In this document: positions 49,093 to 57,093 of the stretch, piece after piece
Position numbering within the stretch: the first letter of the stretch is position 1
How the letters are laid out: the number at the start of each line of letters is the position of its first letter
DNA from: Methylogaea oryzae
Lineage (GTDB): Bacteria; Pseudomonadota; Gammaproteobacteria; Methylococcales; Methylococcaceae
Direction of reading: 5' to 3'
Assembly (NCBI RefSeq): GCF_019669985.1
Contig: NZ_AP019782.1
Location: forward strand, 2,660,001 to 2,724,000
DNA: 64,000 nt
The notes under the pieces: model-generated
Told to the model about the DNA's origin: nothing
Seen by the model: only the letters and a program-made list of their open reading frames with translations
The model's database searches: none
Position numbers and translations under genes: made by a program

Positions 49093-49941
49093 ATGAGAAT
49101 GACTCCGCAGGAATTCCGCGACTGGCCCACCAAGCGCATCACGCTGCTGGCCATGTCCGGCGTCGGCAAAACCACCCTGGCCGCCAAGCTGCCCAAGGAC
49201 ACCTGGTTCCACTATTCCGGCGATTACCGCATCGGCACCCGCTACCTGGACGAAGCGATCCTGGACAACATCAAGAAGCGGGCCATGGAAGTGCCGTTCC
49301 TGCGCGAGCTGTTGCGTTCCGACTCCATCTACATCGGCAGCAACATCACCGTGGAGAACCTGGCGCCCATTTCCACTTTTCTCGGCAAGCTGGGCGATCC
49401 GGCCCGGGACGGCCTGAGCCTGGCCGAATTCAAGCGCCGCCAGGCGCTGCACCGCCAGGCGGAAATTGCCGCCATGCTGGATGTGCCTGACTTCATCCGC
49501 AAAGCGGACGAAATCTACGGCTATCGCAATTTCGTCAACGACGCCGGCGGCAGCGTGTGCGAGCTGGACTCGCCGGAAGTGATCGACAGCCTGGCCGCCG
49601 AAACGGTGATCCTCTACATCAAGGCCACGCCGGAACAGGAACAGACCCTCATCGAGCGAGCGCGCAAGCACCCCAAGCCGCTCTATTACCGGGAGGCTTT
49701 CCTGGACGAAAAGCTGGCGCAATTCATGGCGATGAAAGGACTGGCAAGCAGCGACAAAGTAACGCCGGACGAGTTCGTCGCCTGGGTTTTCCCCGAGCTG
49801 TTCCGCTCGCGCCTGCCGCGCTACCAAGCCATCGCCGACGGCCACGGCTACACCGTCAGCGCCGACGAAGCGGCCCAGGTGCGGGACGAAGCCGGTTTTG
49901 TCGAGCTCGTGGCCACCGCCATGGCCCGCACGCCGCATTAG
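49093..49941 (+). CDS. P-loop ATPase/kinase-like protein coupled to metA
   Basis: A 282-residue protein with a Walker A motif (MSGVGKTTLAAKL, residues 21-33) right at the N-terminus and a long helical remainder (FHYSGDYRIGTRYLDE, SNITVENLAPISTFLGKLGD, RRQALHRQAEIAAMLDVPDF, YREAFLDEKLAQF). I recognise it only as a conserved ATPase of the P-loop kinase kind. The stop codon TAG is part of the AGGAGG ribosome site of metA, so translation is coupled. ATG 49093 was chosen; the ribosome site is weak. Confidence 0.8.
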   Translation: MRMTPQEFRDWPTKRITLLAMSGVGKTTLAAKLPKDTWFHYSGDYRIGTRYLDEAILDNIKKRAMEVPFLRELLRSDSIYIGSNITVENLAPISTFLGKLGDPARDGLSLAEFKRRQALHRQAEIAAMLDVPDFIRKADEIYGYRNFVNDAGGSVCELDSPEVIDSLAAETVILYIKATPEQEQTLIERARKHPKPLYYREAFLDEKLAQFMAMKGLASSDKVTPDEFVAWVFPELFRSRLPRYQAIADGHGYTVSADEAAQVRDEAGFVELVATAMARTPH

Positions 49942-49952
49942 GAGGAACAGCC

Positions 49953-51023
49953 ATGCCCTTGGTTTCCCATACCGATTTGCCCACCTACCAGCGCCTGCGC
50001 GAAGAAGGCCAGATCGTGCTGCCGCCCGACCAGGCGGCGCATCAGGACATCCGCGAGCTGCACATCGGCCTGCTCAACATGATGCCGGACGCCGCCCTGG
50101 AAGCCACCGAGCGCCAGTTTTTCCGACTGGTGGGCGCCTGCAACCAGATCGTGCAGTTCCACATCCACCCGTTCACCATCGACGGCCTGCCGCGCGGCAA
50201 GGACGGCCAAGCCCACATCGAGCGTTATTACGAAAGCTTCGACAAGATCAAGCAGGACGGCCTGGACGCGCTCATCATCAGCGGCGCCAATGTCAGCCAT
50301 CCGCGCCTGCCGGAAGAAGCGTTCTGGCAACCGCTCACCGAAGTATTCGAATGGGCGCGCCACAACGTCACGTCCACCCTGTGCTCGTGCCTGGCCACCC
50401 ACGCACTGATCCAGCACGCCCACGGCATCGTCCGCACTCACCTGGGCCGCAAGCGCTGGGGCGTTTATTCCCACCGGGTGCAGGAGCGCCGCCATCCCCT
50501 GGTGGCGGACATCAACACCCGCTTCGACGTACCCCACTCCCGTTTCAACGAGGTATTCGCCAAGGACATGGCGCGCGTCGGGGTGCGGCCGCTGGTGGCC
50601 AGCGAGGAAGCCGGCGTGCATTTGGCGGTAAGCGAGGACTTGCTGCGGGTGGTGTATTTCCAGGGCCACCCGGAATACGACACGGTCAGCCTGCTGAAGG
50701 AATACAAGCGGGAAGTGCTGCGTTATTTTTACGAGGAGCGCACCGACTACCCGCCCGTGCCGGAAAACTATCTCAGCCACGGCGCCCAGCAGGTGGCGGA
50801 CGATTACATGGTGCGGCTGATCACCGCCAAGCGGACCGGCCTGGAATTGCCCGAGTTCCCGGAGCGGCAGCTCGAAGCGGATTTGGACAACACTTGGCGC
50901 GACACAGCCAAGGCGGTGTTCAACAACTGGCTAGGCTTGGTTTACCAGCTCACCAACCAAGACCGGCGCCTGCCTTTCAAGCCGGGAGTCGACCCTCAGG
51001 ACCCCCTGGGACTGCGCAACTGA
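49953..51023 (+). CDS. metA: Homoserine O-acyltransferase, MetA family
   Basis: A 356-residue enzyme that activates homoserine for methionine synthesis. In the class I amidotransferase-like fold the nucleophile is C146 (LCSCLATH), with H239 and E241 in YFQGHPEYDT; NMMPDAALEATERQFFRLVG is a typical N-terminal motif. Whether it uses succinyl- or acetyl-CoA depends on a pocket residue near 111-113 (here SGAN, against GAP in E. coli) and cannot be called. A strong AGGAGG site precedes ATG 49953. Confidence 0.93.
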   Translation: MPLVSHTDLPTYQRLREEGQIVLPPDQAAHQDIRELHIGLLNMMPDAALEATERQFFRLVGACNQIVQFHIHPFTIDGLPRGKDGQAHIERYYESFDKIKQDGLDALIISGANVSHPRLPEEAFWQPLTEVFEWARHNVTSTLCSCLATHALIQHAHGIVRTHLGRKRWGVYSHRVQERRHPLVADINTRFDVPHSRFNEVFAKDMARVGVRPLVASEEAGVHLAVSEDLLRVVYFQGHPEYDTVSLLKEYKREVLRYFYEERTDYPPVPENYLSHGAQQVADDYMVRLITAKRTGLELPEFPERQLEADLDNTWRDTAKAVFNNWLGLVYQLTNQDRRLPFKPGVDPQDPLGLRN

Positions 51024-51040
51024 TTCCCCGTGGTTTTCGC

Positions 51041-51850
51041 TTAATCCACGTCCCGCTGCTCGATGACGACGACCCACGGCCGATCAGCCGTGGGCAGCAC
51101 TCGCCCCTCGGCGTCCAGGGCCGCATGGGTTAGGGAGACGGAGTCCAGCACGTTGCCGCCGATGACGTCCAGCTCCCCCGGCCGCGCCGCCACCACGATG
51201 TTGCAATGGTAGGCGCCGCGCCGCAGCCGCTGGAACGAGGAGACCACGTCCACGAAACCCTCGCCGCGAGGCGCGCAGATCAAGTCCCCCGGCTTCGGCG
51301 CGTAGCGGCGCGCGTCGCGGGCGACGAAACGCCCTCCCTCCCCCGCCGCCAGTATGTGCTCGATGTAATCCCAATGCAGCACGGTGGAAGGCAACTCCGC
51401 GCGGGGCACGCCGGCGCCACGGGCCAGCCAGGCGATGAAGGCGGCCGACCAGGGGCGCAATTCGCCCTCGTATCCCACGATGGGTAGTTTGGATACGGAG
51501 TACCAATAGAGGATGACGCGGGCCAGGAACGGCGGACGGATCTCAACCGGCTTGCCGTCGCCCTCGGCCGCGCCGCCGTCGCCGTCGCCGTCGCCGGCAA
51601 GGCGGGCATCGGGAGGATAACTCAACGTCGGCGGCGCCGTAGCGTAATTCACCACCGGCCGGCCGAACAGCGCCCATTCCTGGCGGGCGAGTTGAATCAT
51701 GCGCTCCCGCACGCCGGGCACGGCGAAAGCGGGCCTGACGCCGGCGCTGGGCGTGATGCCGGGCGGGCCGTCCGGCACCGTGGCGCAGCCCACCGAAAGC
51801 GCCAACGGCAACGTCAGCAACACCGAACGAAGACGAACGAAAACCGCCAT
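51041..51850 (-). CDS. DUF2272 lipoprotein
   Basis: A 269-residue protein with a lipoprotein signal (LLTLPLALSVGC) and a DUF2272 domain (RPPFLARVILYWYSVSKL, WSAAFIAWLARGAGV, PGDLICAPRG, CNIVVAARPGELDVIGGNV). The fold is NlpC/P60-like, so a cell-wall peptidase or amidase role is possible but untested. A Gly-Asp run (GDGDGDGG) coded by three GCCGTC repeats on the plus strand splits the domain from the N-terminus. ATG 51850 has GGAGG upstream. It is convergent with metA. Confidence 0.85.
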   Translation of the reverse strand: MAVFVRLRSVLLTLPLALSVGCATVPDGPPGITPSAGVRPAFAVPGVRERMIQLARQEWALFGRPVVNYATAPPTLSYPPDARLAGDGDGDGGAAEGDGKPVEIRPPFLARVILYWYSVSKLPIVGYEGELRPWSAAFIAWLARGAGVPRAELPSTVLHWDYIEHILAAGEGGRFVARDARRYAPKPGDLICAPRGEGFVDVVSSFQRLRRGAYHCNIVVAARPGELDVIGGNVLDSVSLTHAALDAEGRVLPTADRPWVVVIEQRDVD

Positions 51851-51919
51851 ACGGACCTCCCTCGATCCGGAGAATTGCGAACGGCCCGTCGGCCGCGGCC
51901 CGGCTTGAAAGGCCATGCG

Positions 51920-52402
51920 CTACCGTCGCAGCCGCCGGCGCAGCAGTATTTCGTCCACGCCGGGCAGAATCAGATCCGGCAATACGCCGGCCTGCTCGTA
52001 ACCTTGGCGACGGTAAAACCGCAGCGCATTTTCGTTGGAATGGGTGGCGGTCGCCCACACATTGGCGAGGCCGGACAGGCGCGCCCGGTCGTGGAGTTCC
52101 GCCAGCAACAAGCCGCCCAAGCCTTGCCCCCGATAATCCGGCAGCAAGCACAATAATTCGAGGAATGGTCCGCGCAACCAGGGCTGGCGCAGGCACAACA
52201 CGCCCGCGACGCTTGCGCCGTCCGCCAAGACCCAGCGCTCCAGCGCCGCGTCATCCTTGTTCAAATAGCGTTGCAGCCCTTCCGCCGTATAGCCCAGATC
52301 GGCCCAAGGCGGTTGCCGCGCCAAAGCCAGGGCCAGCGGCGCCGCGTCAGCCGGCCGCAAGGTCCGCAGACTGTATTGGCCGATGACGGCCGCCGCCAGC
52401 AT
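51920..52402 (-). CDS. GNAT-family N-acetyltransferase
   Basis: A 160-residue acetyltransferase. The acetyl-CoA-binding motif is DYRGQGLGGLLLAEL (residues about 88-102), followed by NENALRFYRRQGYEQ. The substrate is not predictable. Its first codon overlaps the last base of the deacetylase stop at 52402, so the two are translated together, and the DUF2272 gene follows after 69 bp. Confidence 0.88.
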   Translation of the reverse strand: MLAAAVIGQYSLRTLRPADAAPLALALARQPPWADLGYTAEGLQRYLNKDDAALERWVLADGASVAGVLCLRQPWLRGPFLELLCLLPDYRGQGLGGLLLAELHDRARLSGLANVWATATHSNENALRFYRRQGYEQAGVLPDLILPGVDEILLRRRLRR

Positions 52403-53088
52403 CAGAGCAGTTCGTCCAAGCGCACGAAACGATAACCGCGCTGTCGCAGGGTTTCGACGATGCGCGGCAAGGCGGCGCCGGTTTGATAACCGCGGCCGTT
52501 GATGTGGAAAATCAGGATGCCGCCGGGACGGCTTTGCTCCACCACGCCCCGGTACAGGCGCTCGGCGGACAAATGCCGGTCGGGGTCGCCGCTGGCGAAG
52601 CTCCAGTGCACCACGCGATACCCCAGGTCTTCCACCGCCTTCAGCGCCGCGCCGTCGTAATAACCGCCGGGAAAGCGGAAAAAACGCGGCTTGCGGCCGG
52701 TGATGGCGGCCAAGGGCGCCTCGTTGCCTATCACTTCTCCCTGCTGCTGCGCGCGGCTCAGGCGCTCCATGTGCAGATGATGGCTGTCGGAGTGGTTTTC
52801 CAATTCGACAAACGGCAATGCAGCCAGCTCCGCCAAGCGCTCCCGGTTGCGGCGGGCGAATTTGCCACTGGCGAACAGGGTGAAGGGGATTTTTTCCCTG
52901 GCCAAATAGGCGGCAATGCTTTCATCCACGTAGGACGGCGTCACCGTTTCGCAGCCGTCGAACGTGAGCGCCAGCACTTTTTCCTTGGTGGGAAGGCGGG
53001 TGACGACATCGGCTTGGCAAGCGACGGCCGGCAGCGCCGCCAGTACCCAAACCCAGAAGACAGGCAAAACGCCCGACCGCATACGCAT
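52402..53088 (-). CDS. Exported polysaccharide deacetylase (NodB-like)
   Basis: A 228-residue protein with a signal peptide (VLPVFWVWVLAALPAVACQA) and a short NodB domain. Motif 1 is ALTFDGCE where most members have TFDDG, motif 2 is NHSDSHHLH, motif 3 RFFRFPGGYYD and motif 5 ILIFHINGRG. The metal ligands (one Asp, two His) are kept, though the change at the second Asp may affect the general base. It probably deacetylates a periplasmic or surface glycan. Confidence 0.88.
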   Translation of the reverse strand: MRMRSGVLPVFWVWVLAALPAVACQADVVTRLPTKEKVLALTFDGCETVTPSYVDESIAAYLAREKIPFTLFASGKFARRNRERLAELAALPFVELENHSDSHHLHMERLSRAQQQGEVIGNEAPLAAITGRKPRFFRFPGGYYDGAALKAVEDLGYRVVHWSFASGDPDRHLSAERLYRGVVEQSRPGGILIFHINGRGYQTGAALPRIVETLRQRGYRFVRLDELL

Positions 53089-53190
53089 GACAGTGCTCCC
53101 GTAAAATTGCCGCTATTATGGCACCCGCAGCCGGTCGGCCAGAAGCGGTCGGCACCCGGACTACCATCGAAAGGAGAGGCATAGCGACTT

Positions 53191-53469
53191 ATGGGCGAAG
53201 TATTCATCCTGGTTTGCGTCAACGAACGCCAAGGCGCGGCGCAGCCCTCTTGCGCCGCCCGCGGCGGTTTGGCGGTATTAAAAGCCCTGCAGGCGAAAAG
53301 CGGGCGCGACGTGAAAGTGGCAACCTGCCGATGCCTGGGACGCTGCGAGGAAGGGCCGGTGGTGCGCATCGGCCCCGGCGGTCCGTTTCATCTGGGCGTA
53401 ACGGCGTCGGATGCGCCGAGTCTGGTGGACGAGGCCCGGCGATTCGCGCAGAGCCTCCCGCGCCCCTAA
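53191..53469 (+). CDS. Thioredoxin-like [2Fe-2S] ferredoxin
   Basis: A 92-residue protein of the thioredoxin-fold 2Fe-2S type. The four cluster cysteines fit the pattern: C9 in ILVCVNERQ or the C21 of PSCAARGG, then CRCLGRCEEGPVV. The family donates electrons in varied pathways. It is divergent from the deacetylase and precedes the OmpA-like gene by 150 bp. Confidence 0.85.
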   Translation: MGEVFILVCVNERQGAAQPSCAARGGLAVLKALQAKSGRDVKVATCRCLGRCEEGPVVRIGPGGPFHLGVTASDAPSLVDEARRFAQSLPRP

Positions 53470-53620
53470 AAGCCGTCCGTCGCAGGCAAGCCCAAAAACT
53501 TTTAGCGGAACCGATAACTGGTCGGCGTTACCGCCCCGCCGGCGTTTTTATGCTATTGCCAGCCGTTACGGCCATGCGCCGCAACGGCGCTTTCCTGCGG
53601 TTCCATCGGAGTTTTTACAT

Positions 53621-54415
53621 ATGAAACGAGTGTTATGCGCATCCCTGGCGGCCGGCAGCGTGTTGCTGGCCGGCTGCGCCGGCGACCCGTACAGCGGCGG
53701 CGGCTACGGCAACACAATGAAGGGAGCCGGCATCGGCGCCTTGGGCGGCGCGGGCATAGGCGCGCTGGCCACCAAAAATCACGGCACGGGGGCGGCCATC
53801 GGCGCGGCGGCCGGCGCCCTGCTCGGCGCCGGCGTGGGTTATTACATGGATCGCCAAGAACAGCAGTTGCGCCAGCAGTTGGAAGGATCGCAAGTGGAGG
53901 TGCGGCGCGAGGGGGACAATCTCAAGGTCGTGATGCCGAGCCAAATCACCTTTGCCTTCGACTCCGCCGACATCCTGCCGGGATTTTATCCGTCCCTTAA
54001 CTCCGTGGCTCAGGTCTTGCGGGAGCACGACCAAACCACCGTCGAAGTGACCGGTCACACCGACAACATCGGCACGAACCACTACAACCAGCAGCTATCG
54101 GAACGGCGCGCCCAAGCGGTGGCCGATTACCTGGCCGGCCAGGGCGTCATCGGCGGGCGCATCGCCGCGCACTGCATGGGGGAAACCAGCCCGGTGGCGA
54201 GCAACGACACCGAAAGCGGGCGGGCGCAGAACCGGCGGGTGGAAATCGTCATCCGCCCTGCCGCCCAACCTCAAGCGGCGCCGGCTTACCAACAACAGCC
54301 CGGCTATTACCCGCCTGCCACGCCGGCCCCCGAATACACGCCACCGGGCTACTATCCTCAGCGGCCGGTGCCCGGCGCTTATCAAGCGCCGGCTTATCCC
54401 TACCCCAATTACTAA
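53621..54415 (+). CDS. OmpA-family lipoprotein (YiaD-like)
   Basis: A 264-residue lipoprotein with the lipobox LLAGC, a glycine-zipper region (GAGIGALGGAGIGALATK, GAAAGALLGAGVGYYMDR) that may insert in the membrane, and a C-terminal OmpA peptidoglycan-binding domain (ITFAFDSADILPGFY, VEVTGHTDNIGTNHYN, LSERRAQAVADYL, NRRVEIVIRP). The last 45 residues are Pro/Tyr/Gln-rich. The ATG at 53621 starts the lipoprotein signal; the frame is open far upstream as a shadow. Confidence 0.93.
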   Translation: MKRVLCASLAAGSVLLAGCAGDPYSGGGYGNTMKGAGIGALGGAGIGALATKNHGTGAAIGAAAGALLGAGVGYYMDRQEQQLRQQLEGSQVEVRREGDNLKVVMPSQITFAFDSADILPGFYPSLNSVAQVLREHDQTTVEVTGHTDNIGTNHYNQQLSERRAQAVADYLAGQGVIGGRIAAHCMGETSPVASNDTESGRAQNRRVEIVIRPAAQPQAAPAYQQQPGYYPPATPAPEYTPPGYYPQRPVPGAYQAPAYPYPNY

Positions 54416-54420
54416 ACAAC

Positions 54421-54453
54421 AACGCCCCTGCTCCCGCTGGGAGTAGGGGCGTT
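54421..54453. terminator. Long hairpin between the OmpA-like gene and ftsN
   Basis: AACGCCCCT-G-CTCCC pairs with GGGAG-T-AGGGGCGTT across a GCT loop, a 15-bp stem with one G-T pair, starting 5 bp after the stop codon. No T run follows on the plus strand; on the minus strand TT and A-rich sequence follow. It separates convergent genes. Confidence 0.6.
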
Positions 54454-54517
54454 GATCCGCCGGGGAGGGGCTTGTCCGGCGAGCCGCCGAAAAACGAAGG
54501 CCTAAACGACGCCGACG

Positions 54518-55243
54518 CTAAGGCTGGGTCGGAGCCTTCGTCGCGCCGATGGCTTTTTGCACCACGCTGTCCACATTGTTCTGGCGCAACAAGTCGCGGG
54601 TTTTGTCGGCGCTGGCCATGCTGGCGAAGGGGCCGACCTTCACGCGATTCCACGTGGCCGCGCCGATCTGGGCGATTTCGATCTTGGCTTCCACGCCCAG
54701 CATGGCCAACTGCGCCTTAAGCCGGTCGGCCTCGGCCATGGTCTTGAACGAGCCGATTTGCAACATATAGGCCTCGCCCAAAACCGGCGCCTTGCCCTGT
54801 TTTTCTTCCTGCTTGCGGGCCTTCACTTCCGCCTCGGGAATGATGACCTCTTTTTCCGGCAACACCGTGTAGAACTGGAAGCGTGGTTTCGGCGGCTTGG
54901 GCTTTTCCGCCGCGCCAACCTTGGACTCGGCGGCGGCGCCTCGCGCGTCGACGGCATTGCCGGCCGCCTTGGGCTGGATTTCCGCTTGCGGCTCCTCCGC
55001 CGGAACAGCCACCGCGGCCGAGGCAGCCGGCGCCCGCCTCGCGTCGGCGGCCGGCGGAATCCTCTGCTGGGAATGCTCGGCGGCGGGCGTTTCCGCCGGC
55101 TTGTTGCCGCGTAGTGACGCCAGGAAAACCACGAAAACGATAATCAAACAAACCGCCAGCAACCACTGCCAACCCGCCACGCGGGGGCGCTTGTTCTGCT
55201 GCTGCTGAACCTGCTGCAGGCGGTGTTTGTAATCCTTGGACAT
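54518..55243 (-). CDS. ftsN: SPOR-domain cell division protein, FtsN type
   Basis: A 241-residue bitopic membrane protein: cytoplasmic basic N-terminus (MSKDYKHRLQQVQQQQNKRP), membrane segment at 25-43, Ala/Pro-rich periplasmic linker (46-155) and a C-terminal SPOR domain (157-232; YMLQIGSFKTMAEADRLKAQ, WNRVKVGPFAS) that binds denuded septal glycan. The place directly after argS, with priA before it, is the classic ftsN locus. Confidence 0.92.
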   Translation of the reverse strand: MSKDYKHRLQQVQQQQNKRPRVAGWQWLLAVCLIIVFVVFLASLRGNKPAETPAAEHSQQRIPPAADARRAPAASAAVAVPAEEPQAEIQPKAAGNAVDARGAAAESKVGAAEKPKPPKPRFQFYTVLPEKEVIIPEAEVKARKQEEKQGKAPVLGEAYMLQIGSFKTMAEADRLKAQLAMLGVEAKIEIAQIGAATWNRVKVGPFASMASADKTRDLLRQNNVDSVVQKAIGATKAPTQP

Positions 55244-55248
55244 TGTGG

Positions 55249-57009
55249 TTACATGGCTTCCGGGGCGGACACGTCGAGCAAGTCGAGGCCGTTATGCAAA
55301 ACCTGCTTGACGGCGGTGATCAGGTTCAGGCGGGCGTCGCGCAAAGCGGCATCTTCCACAAGAAACTGGTGGGCATTGTAGTAAACGTGAAACTCCTGCG
55401 CCAGTTCGCGCAGGTAATGCACCAACTGGTGCGGTTCGTGATGCAGGCCGGCCCGCTCCAACACCTCCGGATAGCGCGCCAGTGTCGCCGTCAGACTGTG
55501 CTCGTGCGGCTCCACCAAAAGGTTCAGATGCGCCATGCCGCGCGGCACGTCGCGCTCCAGGCCTTTTTCGTCCAACTGGCGGAACACGCTGCACACGCGG
55601 GCGTGGGCGTATTGCACGTAGTAGACCGGGTTCTCGTTGGTGCGGGAGGTGGCCAGCTTCAGGTCGAAGTCCATGTGCTGGTCGGACTTCCTCATCACGT
55701 AGAAGAAGCGGCAGGCGTCCTTGCCCACTTCGTTGCGCAGCTGGCGCAGGGTGACGAACTCGCCGGAGCGGGTGCTCATCTGCACTTTTTCCTCGCCGCG
55801 ATACAGCACGGCGAACTGCACCAGCAGCACTTCCAGCTTGTCCGCATCCGCCCCCAGAGCCTGGATGGCGGCTTTCACCCGCGGGATATAGCCGTGGTGG
55901 TCGGCGCCCCAGATGTTGATGATGCGGTCGAAGCCGCGCTCCAGCTTGTTCCAGTGGTAGGCGATGTCGGAGGCGAAATAGGTCATCTGGCCGTTGTCGC
56001 GCACCACCACCCGGTCCTTCTCATCCCCTAAGCGGGTCGAGGCGAACCAGGTGGCGCCGTCCTTCACGTACAGCCAGCCGGCGGCGTCGAGCTTTTCCAG
56101 GGCGGTGCGCACCGACGCGTCGTCGGTCAGCGACCGCTCGGAGAACCAGTTTTCGTAGTGCACGCCGAATTCGGCCAGATCGTCGCGGATGTCGTCCAGG
56201 ATGTCGTTGAGGCCGGCGTCGAACACCTTGCGGTAATCCTCCGCGCCCAACATGTCCTTGGCGCGGGACACGATGGCGTCGATATGGATTTCCTTGTCGC
56301 CTCCTTGCGGCTCGTCCAGCGGCAGGTCGGCCATCACCTCCGCCCCCGGCCTGCGGTAGCGCTCGCCGTCGCGGCGCAGCAAGTCGGCGGAAATATTGCG
56401 CACGTAATCGCCGCGGTAGCCGTTGCTGGGGAAATGGATGTGCTCGCCGCATTCTTCCAGGTAACGCAGCCACACGCTGGCGGCGAGGATGTCCATCTGC
56501 CGGCCGGCGTCGTTGACGTAGTATTCGCGCTGCACGTCGAAGCCGACGGCTTTCAATAGCTTCGCCACCACCGCGCCGTAGGCCGCGCCGCGGCCGTGGC
56601 CCACGTGCAAGGGGCCGGTGGGATTGGCGGAAACGAACTCCACCTGCACTTTCTTGCCGGCGCCGGCCTTGCTCAGGCCGAAAGCCGAGCCCTGGTCGTG
56701 GATGCGGCGGATGACTTCGTACTGGCTGGACGGATCGATGAAGAAATTGATGAAGCCGGGGCCGGCGATTTCCACCTTGACCACGGCGGCGTCGGCGGGC
56801 AACGCGGCGATCACTTTTTCCGCCAACTGGCGCGGATTGGTCTTGGCCGCCTTGCCCGCCACCATGGCGACGTTGGAAGCGAAATCGCCGTGTTTTTCGT
56901 CGCGGGTGCGTTCCACCTGGAAGGCGATGTCCAGCTCGGCGGGAATGGTCCCGTCCGCTTTCAGTGCGGACACGGCGGTTTGCAGCAGGGCTTCCAGGCG
57001 TTTCTTCAT
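55249..57009 (-). CDS. argS: Arginyl-tRNA synthetase
   Basis: A 586-residue class I synthetase. The HIGH-type motif is [17 protein letters not shown] near residue 130; the KMSK site is the ArgRS-type variant [10 protein letters not shown]. An N-terminal additional domain and the C-terminal DALR anticodon-binding domain ([19 protein letters not shown]) are full length. It starts 84 bp after the priA stop and ends 5 bp before ftsN. Confidence 0.98.
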   Translation of the reverse strand: MKKRLEALLQTAVSALKADGTIPAELDIAFQVERTRDEKHGDFASNVAMVAGKAAKTNPRQLAEKVIAALPADAAVVKVEIAGPGFINFFIDPSSQYEVIRRIHDQGSAFGLSKAGAGKKVQVEFVSANPTGPLHVGHGRGAAYGAVVAKLLKAVGFDVQREYYVNDAGRQMDILAASVWLRYLEECGEHIHFPSNGYRGDYVRNISADLLRRDGERYRRPGAEVMADLPLDEPQGGDKEIHIDAIVSRAKDMLGAEDYRKVFDAGLNDILDDIRDDLAEFGVHYENWFSERSLTDDASVRTALEKLDAAGWLYVKDGATWFASTRLGDEKDRVVVRDNGQMTYFASDIAYHWNKLERGFDRIINIWGADHHGYIPRVKAAIQALGADADKLEVLLVQFAVLYRGEEKVQMSTRSGEFVTLRQLRNEVGKDACRFFYVMRKSDQHMDFDLKLATSRTNENPVYYVQYAHARVCSVFRQLDEKGLERDVPRGMAHLNLLVEPHEHSLTATLARYPEVLERAGLHHEPHQLVHYLRELAQEFHVYYNAHQFLVEDAALRDARLNLITAVKQVLHNGLDLLDVSAPEAM

Positions 57010-57093
57010 GCGGTCGGTCGCTTCATATGGCGTAAAAACGGTCTGGTATTATCCTGCATGGCCTCCCCGGGTGGCAACGCGCAAGGTGCCGAC

